5,200 bases of DNA from Caryophanales bacterium UBA6768. GTDB taxonomy: Bacteria; Bacillota; Bacilli; Bacillales_D; Amphibacillaceae. The position numbers and the translations under genes are program-made. The notes beneath the pieces were generated by a model. The model made no database searches and had not been told where the DNA came from. It saw only the letters and a list, made by a program, of their open reading frames with translations. Numbering within the stretch: position 1 is the first letter of the stretch; every line of letters starts with the position of its first letter. Below, piece by piece: positions 1-5,200 of the stretch. The DNA lies in NCBI GenBank assembly GCA_002453315.1, contig DKGO01000134.1, positions 1 through 5,200 of the forward strand. The letters are read 5' to 3'.

Positions 1-971
1 ACAATAATGGATCTTCGTTCTTTAGCAATTTCGTAAAGCGGTATTTCTTTTGTTTCTTGCTTTTCTTTTGGAATAATTTTGATTTTTTGCTTAACATTTT
101 TTTCATTAACGGGCTGCAAACCTTCAAGTCCTTTTACAAGGGCTTGGATATGCTCTGGTGTTGTGCCACAACAGCCGCCAATTAATCGTACTCCTTGATC
201 TCTTAACTGACGTGCGGTTTCTTCAAAATATGCTGGGTTTGTTTTATATACAAATCGATCTTCTACTAAATCCGGTAAACTTGCGTTCGGATAGGCAGAT
301 AAGTAAATATGCTCCGGGAGTGCAACCGACTCTAATGATTTAATCAGATGATGAGGCCCAAACCGACAATTAAGTCCCACGACATGAGCACCTGCTTTTT
401 CCAACAGTTGAAAAGCCTCATTCAGATCTGTACCGTCCTGTAAAATTCCAATATCTTGAACGGTTAGTTGAGCAATAATCGGTAAGTGCGGGGCTTTTTC
501 TTTAGCTAATTTAACAACGAGAATAAGTTCATGTAAATCATAAAATGTTTCCATTAATAGACCATCTAAGTCTTCTTGTAATAAAGCATTTAATTGTTCG
601 TCGAAAGCAAAAGGAATGTCTTCAGATGTATATAGTGATTTCCTAACACCGGTAATTCCTCCTACTGTTCCAACAATAAAAGTGTCTTCATTTGCAGCTT
701 TTCGAGCAATTTGAACCGCTTTTCTATTAATTTCATTTACTAAATGTTCATAACCATAGCGAGCAAGTTTAATTCGATTGGCGGCATACGTATTTGTTTG
801 GATAACATTTGCCCCGGCTTCTACATAAGCTCGATGGATATTATAAATTTCTGTTTCTTCAGTTATATTTAAGTGTTCGAAGCAATGGTCAATTCCATAA
901 GAATACAATAACGTCCCCATAGCTCCGTCACCGATTAATATCTTTTGTTCAAGTTGCTGTAAAAGGGTCAT
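1..971 (-). CDS. yitJ: YitJ-type bifunctional homocysteine S-methyltransferase / methylenetetrahydrofolate reductase, N-terminal part (cut by window edge)
   Basis: Seen: an open frame of 323 codons reading leftwards from an ATG and leaving the window without a stop. It begins MTLLQQLEQKILIGDGAMGT, as in the cobalamin-independent homocysteine S-methyltransferase fold (MetH N-terminal / BHMT family). The zinc ligands are all present: Cys202 in GLNCRFGP, and Cys267-Cys268 in GGCCGTTP. The barrel ends near residue 290. A Lys/Glu-rich linker follows, then YEIAKERRSIIV, which resembles the entry into the reductase domain of YitJ. Known: YitJ transfers a methyl group to homocysteine to give methionine and reduces methylene-THF to methyl-THF, in the cytoplasm. 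Inferred: a full protein of about 600 residues, since a lone methyltransferase (MmuM type) would normally stop after the barrel. An AAGGAG site at 981-986 lies 9 nt before the start, inside the end of metI. The ATG overlaps the metI stop as ATGA, so translation is probably coupled and the gene shares the S-box riboswitch. Confidence 0.9.
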   Translation of the reverse strand, partial: MTLLQQLEQKILIGDGAMGTLLYSYGIDHCFEHLNITEETEIYNIHRAYVEAGANVIQTNTYAANRIKLARYGYEHLVNEINRKAVQIARKAANEDTFIVGTVGGITGVRKSLYTSEDIPFAFDEQLNALLQEDLDGLLMETFYDLHELILVVKLAKEKAPHLPIIAQLTVQDIGILQDGTDLNEAFQLLEKAGAHVVGLNCRFGPHHLIKSLESVALPEHIYLSAYPNASLPDLVEDRFVYKTNPAYFEETARQLRDQGVRLIGGCCGTTPEHIQALVKGLEGLQPVNEKNVKQKIKIIPKEKQETKEIPLYEIAKERRSII

Positions 972-2077
972 TTTACTTTTCTCCTTGCTACACTAAATGC
1001 TTGTGACAAATCTGCTTTAAGATCATCGACATCTTCAATTCCAACAGAAAAACGTAACAGTCGGTTACAAACACCGATTTTATTTCGAGTTTCTTCTGGA
1101 ATTTCACTGTGTGTTTGGGTTGCTGGATACGTAATGAAGCTTTCAACACCACCAAGACTTTCAGCAAAAGATATAAGGGAGATCGCTTGTAAAAAAGGAT
1201 CAACCATACGCTCATCTTCCAGGCGGAACGACAGCATTCCACCCTTTCCAGCATAAATAACATCTGTCACTTTTTCGTTATTTCGTAAATAGTCCACAAT
1301 TGCTTTTGCATTCTCTTCATGCTTTTTCATTCGTAAGGCTAATGTCTTCATACCACGAATGAGTAGCCAAGAGTCAAATGCACTTAACGTTGCACCGATT
1401 GCATTATGGAACCTACCTACTTCCGCAGATAGCTGACATCCTTTCGTAACAATTAAGCCGGCAAGGACATCATTATGACCACCTAAATACTTAGTCGCAC
1501 TGTGCACGACGATGTCAGCACCATCTTCCAGAGGTCGTTGAATAACAGGTGTATAAAATGTATTATCAACAATAAGAAGCAAGTTGTGTTTTTTTGTAAA
1601 TTTTGCAATTTCACGTATGTTATATTCAATCATAAGAGGATTGGTCGGTGTTTCAATGAAAACGGCTACTGTATTTGGGCGGACCGCGCTTGTCAGCTGT
1701 TCAAGATCTTCGTGTACATATGTGAAGTCTAATCCCCATTTTTTCCAGCCTTGTTCAAATAATCTAAATGTACCGCCATATATATCCTCTGATACGAGAA
1801 TGTGATCGCCTTGTTCGAAGAGTGAAAAAATTGTTTGGATCGCTGCCATTCCAGAACTGCAAGCAAAGCCTTCGTCACCTTTTTCTAAATCAGCTATCCC
1901 TTTTTCAAGTATTGTCCGCGTTGGATTTCCCGTACGTGTATAATCGAAACCAGTTGACATACCTAAAGCTTCATGACGAAATGCAGTTGATAAATAAATG
2001 GGTGCACTTACTGTACCAGTCTTTGATTCACTACGATTACCTAATTGAGCAAGTATTGTGTTGATGTGTTTTGACAC
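968..2077 (-). CDS. metI: MetI: cystathionine gamma-synthase / O-acetylhomoserine thiolyase (PLP)
   Basis: Cytoplasmic PLP enzyme of the Cys/Met metabolism family. It condenses an activated homoserine with cysteine to cystathionine, or with sulfide to homocysteine. Seen: 369 residues, about the length of B. subtilis MetI. YTRTGNPT (residues 46-53), the phosphate-binding CSSGMAA (73-79), Tyr100 in DIYGG (ring stacking), Asp171 in DNTFYTP (pyridine nitrogen), and the Schiff-base Lys196 in SATKYLGGHND are all present. So are SLGGVESFITYPATQTH (307-323) and the carboxylate-binding Arg342 in LRFSVGIED. No active-site residue is missing. The start is GTG, with AGGGGG (2086-2091) 8 nt upstream. The stop overlaps the yitJ start. 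Family knowledge: B. subtilis MetI has both activities and is normally followed by metC; here no metC follows. The exact donor and preferred sulfur source cannot be read from the sequence, so MetB-like activity alone is the alternative. Expression is controlled by the S-box leader upstream. Confidence 0.95.
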   Translation of the reverse strand: MSKHINTILAQLGNRSESKTGTVSAPIYLSTAFRHEALGMSTGFDYTRTGNPTRTILEKGIADLEKGDEGFACSSGMAAIQTIFSLFEQGDHILVSEDIYGGTFRLFEQGWKKWGLDFTYVHEDLEQLTSAVRPNTVAVFIETPTNPLMIEYNIREIAKFTKKHNLLLIVDNTFYTPVIQRPLEDGADIVVHSATKYLGGHNDVLAGLIVTKGCQLSAEVGRFHNAIGATLSAFDSWLLIRGMKTLALRMKKHEENAKAIVDYLRNNEKVTDVIYAGKGGMLSFRLEDERMVDPFLQAISLISFAESLGGVESFITYPATQTHSEIPEETRNKIGVCNRLLRFSVGIEDVDDLKADLSQAFSVARRKVK

Positions 2078-2100
2078 TGTAATAACCCCCTAATCCAAAT

Positions 2101-2129
2101 AAAAAAATCTCCTTCATTTAAGAAGAAGA
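2101..2129 (-). terminator. Intrinsic terminator of the metI S-box leader, with overlapping antiterminator
   Basis: Read on the minus strand, an 8-bp stem (UCUUCUUC with GAAGGAGA, one G-U pair; arms 2122-2129 and 2108-2115) closes a UUAAAU loop and is followed by seven U (2101-2107). The 5' arm is also part of an 11-base element (2119-2129, UCUUCUUCUUA). That element pairs along its whole length, with one G-U pair, to UAAGAAGGAGA at 2139-2149, forming the antiterminator. Because 2144-2149 also belongs to helix P1 of the aptamer, the two folds are mutually exclusive. With SAM bound, P1 and the terminator form. Without SAM, the antiterminator forms and metI-yitJ is read. Confidence 0.93.
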
Positions 2130-2143
2130 CTGTATCGATCTCC

Positions 2144-2248
2144 TTCTTATCTACCAAGTCATTGAAAGCTTGCTGGAATTAGCACCTTGCACAAATGGCG
2201 GTTGCTGAGGTTTCGTAGGGCCAGTCCCTCCACCTCTCTTGATAAGAA
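2144..2248 (-). promoter_or_regulatory. SAM-I (S-box) riboswitch aptamer upstream of metI-yitJ
   Basis: Read on the minus strand this is a textbook S-box aptamer. Helix P1 is UUCUUAUC (2241-2248) with GAUAAGAA (2144-2151), 8 bp. It is followed by the conserved AAGAGAGGUGGAGGGACUGG, then ACGAAACCUCAGCAACC, AAGGUGCUAAUUCCAGCAAG, and a P4 of CAAG/CUUG closing on GGUAGAUAAG. These are the kink-turn and SAM-binding segments of the family. Known: S-box RNAs bind S-adenosylmethionine and turn off sulfur and methionine genes when it is plentiful. The 3' half of P1 overlaps the antiterminator, so control is by transcription attenuation. It controls metI and, through the 4-base overlap, yitJ. Confidence 0.98.
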
Positions 2249-2258
2249 CGTATATTAA

Positions 2259-2277
2259 GTTGTTTATAATATACAAC
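2259..2277. repeat. Imperfect 9-1-9 palindrome over the divergent metI/asparaginase promoters
   Basis: GTTGTTTAT (2259-2267) and ATATACAAC (2269-2277) are inverted copies around a single central A, with 8 of 9 positions paired. The site covers the metI -10 (2268-2273, minus strand) and a perfect TATAAT on the plus strand (2265-2270). This layout is what an operator for a dimeric repressor would look like. AT-rich promoter DNA can also give such symmetry by chance, and I do not recognise the motif as that of a known regulator. Confidence 0.45.
2265..2270 (+). promoter_or_regulatory. Possible -10 of the asparaginase promoter
   Basis: A perfect TATAAT sits 63 bp before the GTG start of the asparaginase gene. 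No good -35 lies at 16-18 bp: TTGATA (2239-2244) is 20 bp away, which is too far. A weaker alternative is TTGTTT (2260-2265) with TAGAGT (2282-2287), 16 bp apart. The promoter must be in this short stretch because the metI leader occupies everything upstream, but the exact site is uncertain. Confidence 0.35.
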
Positions 2278-2296
2278 AATGTAGAGTGTATTGCAA
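2268..2296 (-). promoter_or_regulatory. Sigma-A-like promoter of metI-yitJ
   Basis: On the minus strand TTGCAA (2291-2296) and TATATT (2268-2273) are separated by exactly 17 bp. They match 4/6 and 5/6 of the sigma-A consensus. The predicted start is near 2260, about 12 nt before the first base of riboswitch helix P1, a normal distance for an S-box leader. An alternative of TTGTTG / TAATAT further downstream is weaker. The -10 lies inside a palindrome shared with the divergent asparaginase gene. Confidence 0.7.
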
Positions 2297-2316
2297 GGAT
2301 TTACGGAAAGTAATCA

Positions 2317-2323
2317 AAAGGAG
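2317..2323 (+). promoter_or_regulatory. Ribosome binding site that fixes the GTG start of the asparaginase gene
   Basis: AAAGGAG is 9 nt before GTG 2333, the usual Bacillus spacing. The in-frame TTG codons at 2291 and 2324 are excluded: the first has no such site and the second directly abuts this one. Starting at 2333 also gives the protein the family's typical beginning, MKKILLIHTGGTIAMS. Confidence 0.88.
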
Positions 2324-2332
2324 TTGAATTTT

Positions 2333-3304
2333 GTGAAGAAAATTTTACTAATTCATACAGGTGGCACAATTGCGATGAGCGAAAGTGAACACCGTGAAGG
2401 GATTCGTTTAAGTGATGAACATCCACTTCACTCACTTCAAAGTGAACTTGATTCACTAGCCTCCATAACGACAGAGCAATTTTCAAATTTACCATCACCC
2501 CATATTAGTCCAGATACAGTTATTGAACTTGCTCAATTTATTCATAAGCAGTTATCTGTTAGCCATTATGATGGGGTTGTTGTGACACATGGCACCGACA
2601 CGTTAGAAGAGACAGCATATTTGCTGCAATTATTAAATCCATATAAACAACCGATTGTTTTAACAGGTGCGATGAAGTCAAGTAATGAGTTCGGTTCTGA
2701 TGGTCCAAATAATTTGATAAGTGCTGTACGCGTAGCCCTTTGTAAGGAAGCTGTTGATAAAGGTGTTCTTGTCGTCATGAATGACGTTATTCATACGGCT
2801 ACTTTTGTAACAAAAATGCATACGAGTAGTGTGGATGCCTTTCAAAGTATTGGAGCGGGCCCAATTGGAATGGTTTCAAAGGAAGAAGTAATATTTTTTT
2901 ATAATATGACATTTGAAACTACACGACCAGTTAAGGAAATAAATAAAAATGTCGTTTTACTAAAATCATATGCAGGGATGGACGAAACTCTTTTTCATGC
3001 GTTTACGGGAAGTAGCATTGATGGATTAGTCATTGAAGGCTTTGGACAAGGTAATCTTCCACCGAAAATAGTAGCACCAATACGAAAATTAATTTCAAAA
3101 GGTATTCCTGTTATTCTTGTTTCTAGGAATGTGAATGGTATCGTGCAATCAGTATATGATTATCCAGGTGGTGGAAAAGAGTTGGAAAAACTAGGGGTTA
3201 TATTTGCGAAAGGGTTAACGGGTCAAAAAGCACGAATTAAGCTTTTGCTTTTACTCCATCAGACAGTTGAACTAGAAAAAATAAAATTAGCTTTTTCCAA
3301 ATGA
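2333..3304 (+). CDS. Asparaginase (cytoplasmic, type I-like)
   Basis: Hydrolyses L-asparagine to aspartate and ammonia. Seen: 323 residues from GTG 2333, the usual length for bacterial asparaginases. There is no signal peptide, so it acts in the cytoplasm. The catalytic set of the family is complete: HTGGTIAM with Thr12, HGTDTLEET with Thr88 and Asp89, and Lys161 in FVTKMHT. These correspond to Thr12, Thr89, Asp90 and Lys162 of E. coli AnsB. Other family blocks are GAMKSSNEFGSDGPNNL (112-128) and the C-terminal DGLVIEGFGQGNLPP, typical of the second domain. The gene diverges from the methionine operon, has its own terminator, and converges on mecB. It is not in an ansAB operon with aspartase. 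Glutaminase side activity, or a role in Asp/Glu-tRNA amidotransferase-like chemistry, is unlikely given the full-length fold. Whether it is the paralogue called ansA in B. subtilis is not settled, so no symbol is given. Confidence 0.92.
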   Translation: MKKILLIHTGGTIAMSESEHREGIRLSDEHPLHSLQSELDSLASITTEQFSNLPSPHISPDTVIELAQFIHKQLSVSHYDGVVVTHGTDTLEETAYLLQLLNPYKQPIVLTGAMKSSNEFGSDGPNNLISAVRVALCKEAVDKGVLVVMNDVIHTATFVTKMHTSSVDAFQSIGAGPIGMVSKEEVIFFYNMTFETTRPVKEINKNVVLLKSYAGMDETLFHAFTGSSIDGLVIEGFGQGNLPPKIVAPIRKLISKGIPVILVSRNVNGIVQSVYDYPGGGKELEKLGVIFAKGLTGQKARIKLLLLLHQTVELEKIKLAFSK

Positions 3305-3306
3305 TA

Positions 3307-3335
3307 AACTAGCCAAGCAATTTGGCTAGTTTTTT
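3307..3335 (+). terminator. Intrinsic terminator after the asparaginase gene
   Basis: A perfect 10-bp stem, AACTAGCCAA (3307-3316) with TTGGCTAGTT (3322-3331), closes a 5-nt loop (GCAAT) and runs into a T tract (3330-3335). It begins 2 nt after the stop codon. The reverse strand has only a short broken T run after the stem, so it is at best a weak terminator for mecB, whose stop lies 20 bp away. Confidence 0.92.
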
Positions 3336-3355
3336 AGAAGTAAGAATAAAATATA

Positions 3356-3946
3356 TTAAAAGATTGACGACACTTCTTTGATTGCATCGTCTTGCATTAA
3401 CATTTTTCCATATTCAATGACTCGATGACTTGTAATTGTCGATGTATCACCAAACTCAGCTAACAGGGCGATAAGCATATCATGATCAAAGCTTATAACC
3501 TCTTCTTCAGAAAATTTCATGTAAAACCGGTCATGATAACTATATAACGTACCACCTACAATACCTAGTGGGTGTAAACGCTTAGCAAGGGCAATAACAT
3601 TTTCAAAGTTTGCAAACTCAAAGAATATTTCATCGCTTTCATCTAAAGTGACTTGCATTTCTATATAATCGTCCTCATATTGTTCATCGTCTTCATAAAA
3701 ACTGTCGCTTTCCTTTGTCACAATAACTACCATCCCTTGGGCAGGTAGTGAGAACACTTCGACTGCAATCGGTCCATCAGCTTTAAAGCCAAGTTCGTCA
3801 TCGGCCTCAAGCATCATTTCTTTAAACAATTGATGTACTTTAGGACCGTCCTGCCATAATTCTTCTTTTGTAATGCCTCTTTCTTTTAAATCATCATAAG
3901 TTAAAAAAATTTTGATTTTATTGTATGTTAATCGTTCCAGCCTCAT
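3356..3946 (-). CDS. mecB: MecA-family ClpC adaptor protein, YpbH/MecB type
   Basis: Cytoplasmic adaptor that binds substrate proteins and hands them to the ClpC unfoldase of ClpCP, and drives ClpC assembly. MecA itself targets ComK. Seen: 196 residues starting MRLERLTYNKIKIFLTYDDL. The N-terminal half (about 1-80) has the MecA substrate-binding pattern, including GPIAVEVFSLPAQGMVVIVTK. An acidic linker (about 82-95, rich in Asp, Glu and Tyr) follows. The C-terminal ClpC-binding domain (about 96-196) includes FEFANFENVIALAKRL, LYSYHDRFYM and HRVIEYGKMLM. The start sequence and the length near 195 fit the paralogue YpbH (MecB) better than MecA (about 218 residues with a longer linker). The ATG is preceded by AAGGGG (3952-3957) 5 nt away and by GGGAGGT (3958-3964). 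Its own promoter is found at 4033-4061. Assignment to MecB rather than MecA rests on remembered sequence. Confidence 0.9.
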   Translation of the reverse strand: MRLERLTYNKIKIFLTYDDLKERGITKEELWQDGPKVHQLFKEMMLEADDELGFKADGPIAVEVFSLPAQGMVVIVTKESDSFYEDDEQYEDDYIEMQVTLDESDEIFFEFANFENVIALAKRLHPLGIVGGTLYSYHDRFYMKFSEEEVISFDHDMLIALLAEFGDTSTITSHRVIEYGKMLMQDDAIKEVSSIF

Positions 3947-4032
3947 GTTATCCCCTTACCTCCCAACCCCAAACTCTTGATACACCATATGAAAAAAATA
4001 ACTTTTGGTGCTTAGTCACATGTATTAGCCAT

Positions 4033-4061
4033 ATTCTAACTGAGAAAAGTTTCGGAGACAA
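4033..4061 (-). promoter_or_regulatory. Sigma-A-like promoter of mecB
   Basis: On the minus strand TTGTCT (4056-4061) and TAGAAT (4033-4038) are 17 bp apart, matching 4/6 and 5/6 of consensus. The start would be near 4026, leaving a leader of about 80 nt before the ATG. I see no riboswitch or terminator in that leader. Confidence 0.6.
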
Positions 4062-4094
4062 GCATAATATCTTTCGGCATCCTCAATTCGTTGC

Positions 4095-4123
4095 TTGAAT
4101 ATTCAGTAAATTTTTGATACAAT
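4095..4123 (+). promoter_or_regulatory. Sigma-A promoter with extended -10 for the 77-residue gene
   Basis: TTGAAT (4095-4100) and TACAAT (4118-4123) are 17 bp apart, with TGA directly before the -10 (4115-4117) giving an extended -10 element. The start would be near 4130, about 50 nt before the ATG at 4183. It is back to back with the mecB promoter, about 34 bp away, with no overlap between the two. Confidence 0.72.
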
Positions 4124-4182
4124 TTAAAAAAGTTAAGTTCCCTTCACACATTTAACTAAAGAAACGGAGTTGAGTTGACGAT

Positions 4183-4416
4183 ATGGTAGATAAAAAAATA
4201 AAAAAGAAAACAATGCTTTCTTTTAATGACTTGGAATATAATCGTAGTCTTGGTTTACCTATTGAAGTTTTTTGTCCGTTATTTGATAAAACAGTTGCCT
4301 TTGGACGCATTGAAGCTTTATCAGAACACGGAGTTATCGTTAACCAATCCATTTACTCTAGTCATGAATACTTGTTCTTTGGTTTAACAAAAAAGAAAGT
4401 AATGCTATATTCTTAG
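4183..4416 (+). CDS. Small hypothetical protein, 77 residues, family not recognised
   Basis: I do not recognise this protein. Seen: 77 residues without signal peptide or membrane segment, hence probably cytoplasmic. A basic N-terminus (KKIKKK, residues 4-9) and a basic end (TKKKVML) flank a core with alternating hydrophobic residues (LPIEVFCPL, TVAFGRIEAL, GVIVNQSIY), suggesting a small beta-rich fold. One cysteine is present. Support for a real gene: a good extended -10 promoter, GGAG (4166-4169) 13 nt before the ATG (rather far), an in-frame stop just upstream at 4171, and a strong terminator 1 nt after the stop. The flanking genes lie on the opposite strand, so it is a single-gene unit. 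The reverse-strand frame over the same bases (4152-4352) lacks such signals. Function unknown. Confidence 0.78.
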   Translation: MVDKKIKKKTMLSFNDLEYNRSLGLPIEVFCPLFDKTVAFGRIEALSEHGVIVNQSIYSSHEYLFFGLTKKKVMLYS

Positions 4417-4417
4417 C

Positions 4418-4457
4418 AACAGAATGCTCCTAATGTCGATGGAGCATTCTGTTTTTT
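4418..4457 (+). terminator. Strong intrinsic terminator after the 77-residue gene
   Basis: A perfect 13-bp stem (4418-4430, AACAGAATGCTCC, with 4441-4453, GGAGCATTCTGTT) closes a 10-nt loop and is followed by a T tract (4452-4457). It lies between two convergent genes. Read from the other side, the stem is the same but the following bases (TTGCTAAG) lack a U run. It would therefore be a poor terminator for the 62-residue gene, though it could still protect its 3' end. Confidence 0.93.
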
Positions 4458-4460
4458 AAT

Positions 4461-4649
4461 TTAATTAAAGTATAAATAATATATAAAAATGAATGCGATA
4501 AACAATAAAAACAACCAAAAAACAATATTTGTTAATAATAAGTGATAGTTTCTTTTTTTCTTACGCTTTCTTTTTTTATGGAATTCACTTCTTGGAGGTA
4601 ATGTTTGTCCTAAATTAAGTTCCTCTCTTTTGTTTGTTTCCTCGTCCAT
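4461..4649 (-). CDS. Small single-pass membrane protein, 62 residues, unrecognised
   Basis: Seen: an acidic N-terminus (MDEETNKREE), then LGQTLPPRSEFH (13-24), a very basic run KKRKRKKKR (25-33), and one hydrophobic helix (about 37-61, rich in Phe, Leu, Ile and Tyr) ending two residues before the C-terminus. By the positive-inside rule the N-terminal 35 residues face the cytoplasm and the protein is tail-anchored. A strong AGGGGAG site (4657-4663) 7 nt before the ATG supports translation. It converges on the 77-residue gene and diverges from fer. Function unknown. The LPPRSEFHKK... followed by a membrane helix recalls, from memory, the cytoplasmic start of some Bacillus LysM-type membrane proteins such as YpbE, whose gene lies between ypbH and fer in B. 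subtilis. If that is right, this could be a remnant or shortened relative lacking the outer domain; this is speculation. Confidence 0.68.
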   Translation of the reverse strand: MDEETNKREELNLGQTLPPRSEFHKKRKRKKKRNYHLLLTNIVFWLFLLFIAFIFIYYLYFN

Positions 4650-4692
4650 CGAACATCTCCCCTATCGCTTCCCCCATCTTTGTTATAATTAC

Positions 4693-4698
4693 ATTATA
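4693..4698 (-). promoter_or_regulatory. Possible -10 for the 62-residue membrane protein gene
   Basis: On the minus strand a perfect TATAAT lies 43 bp before the ATG. A second perfect TATAAT is at 4713-4718. Neither has a good -35 at 16-18 bp (AAGTAT and ACGATT), and the whole stretch 4680-4735 is AT-rich, so chance matches are expected. The gene's promoter is probably here, but the exact one cannot be chosen. Confidence 0.33.
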
Positions 4699-4766
4699 GC
4701 TTTATATTAAAAATTATACTTTATTTTATAAAAACAATCGTTTGAAATGCTCTGCCCCGTCATTAC

Positions 4767-5073
<307 letters not shown>

Positions 5074-5086
5074 TTTTTCGATATAC

Positions 5087-5113
5087 GATCCCTCCGTGTG
5101 TTGAGGGATTTTT
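5087..5113 (+). terminator. Intrinsic terminator of fer
   Basis: ATCCCTC (5088-5094) pairs with GAGGGAT (5103-5109), with a flanking G-U pair (5087/5110). An 8-nt loop closes it, and T's follow at 5109-5113. It starts 14 nt after the fer stop. Confidence 0.85.
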
Positions 5114-5152
5114 AATTATTGTTTCGTCGTTTTTTATTAGATTGTTGTTTAA

Positions 5153-5174
5153 GCGCAATCTGTATAAACTGCGC
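5153..5174 (-). other. Hairpin in the gene-free right edge (5114-5200)
   Basis: Read on the minus strand, GCGCAGUUU (5166-5174) pairs with AGAUUGCGC (5153-5161) over 9 bp, including two G-U pairs, around a 4-nt AUAC loop. The G-U pairs turn into mismatches on the plus strand, so if it is an RNA structure it belongs to a leftward transcript. A leftward frame entering at the edge stops at 5181-5183, seven bases before the hairpin. This fits the 3' end of an unseen gene to the right, but five codons are too few to call one. Nothing else is supported in 5114-5200. Confidence 0.35.
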
Positions 5175-5200
5175 GGTAGCTTAAAAGTAAAGGTAAGCGT

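Noticed and set aside
158..343. Plus-strand frame of 61 codons inside yitJ
   Set aside because: It lies antisense to the zinc-site region of a clear gene, has no ribosome binding site, and has no recognisable protein character.
1502..2064. Plus-strand frames opposite metI
   Set aside because: Three overlapping frames with compositions typical of antisense shadows. The minus strand carries a complete PLP enzyme.
2291..2332. Longer asparaginase reading from TTG 2291
   Set aside because: No ribosome binding site before it, it overlaps the metI -35, and the 14 extra residues do not resemble the family. GTG 2333 has AAAGGAG 9 nt upstream.
4152..4352. Minus-strand 66-codon frame opposite the 77-residue gene
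   Set aside because: The plus strand has the promoter, ribosome binding site and terminator. The minus frame ends inside the leader and has none of these.

Overview
The window is low-GC, AT-rich DNA of a Bacillaceae-type Firmicute. The evidence is strong Shine-Dalgarno sites of the AAGGAG/AAGGGG kind, three GTG starts, an S-box (SAM-I) riboswitch in front of a methionine gene, a MecA/YpbH-type ClpC adaptor, and a ferredoxin very close to what I remember of Bacillus subtilis Fer. The genus cannot be fixed from the sequence alone.

Left third (1-2300, minus strand): a methionine biosynthesis operon. It has a sigma-A-like promoter, then a complete SAM-I riboswitch with an overlapping antiterminator and intrinsic terminator, then metI (cystathionine gamma-synthase / O-acetylhomoserine thiolyase). 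metI overlaps by 4 bases (ATGA) with yitJ (homocysteine S-methyltransferase fused to methylenetetrahydrofolate reductase), which runs off the left edge. Together they make homocysteine, methylate it and probably supply the methyl-folate. There is no metC between them.

Middle (2300-3950): divergent from the methionine operon is a cytoplasmic-type asparaginase (plus strand, GTG start) with a clear terminator. It converges with mecB/ypbH (minus strand), encoding the MecA-family adaptor that feeds substrates to ClpCP. The asparaginase and metI promoters share about 50 bp that contain an imperfect 19-bp palindrome lying over both -10 regions.

Right third (3950-5200): divergent from mecB is a small unrecognised 77-residue protein gene with a good extended -10 promoter. 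It is followed by a perfect 13-bp terminator hairpin. Converging on it is a 62-residue gene for a one-pass membrane protein with a basic patch. Divergent from that gene is fer ([4Fe-4S] ferredoxin), preceded by a perfect 11+11 bp inverted repeat and followed by a terminator. As I remember B. subtilis, ypbH and fer are separated by the ypbG-ypbB block including recQ. Here only two tiny genes lie between them. The last 90 bases hold no gene I can support, only a hairpin.

Most of the window is ordinary core-genome content. No mobile element, CRISPR array, tRNA or rRNA was seen. The points most worth a second look are the two palindromes in intergenic regions and the two small genes between mecB and fer.
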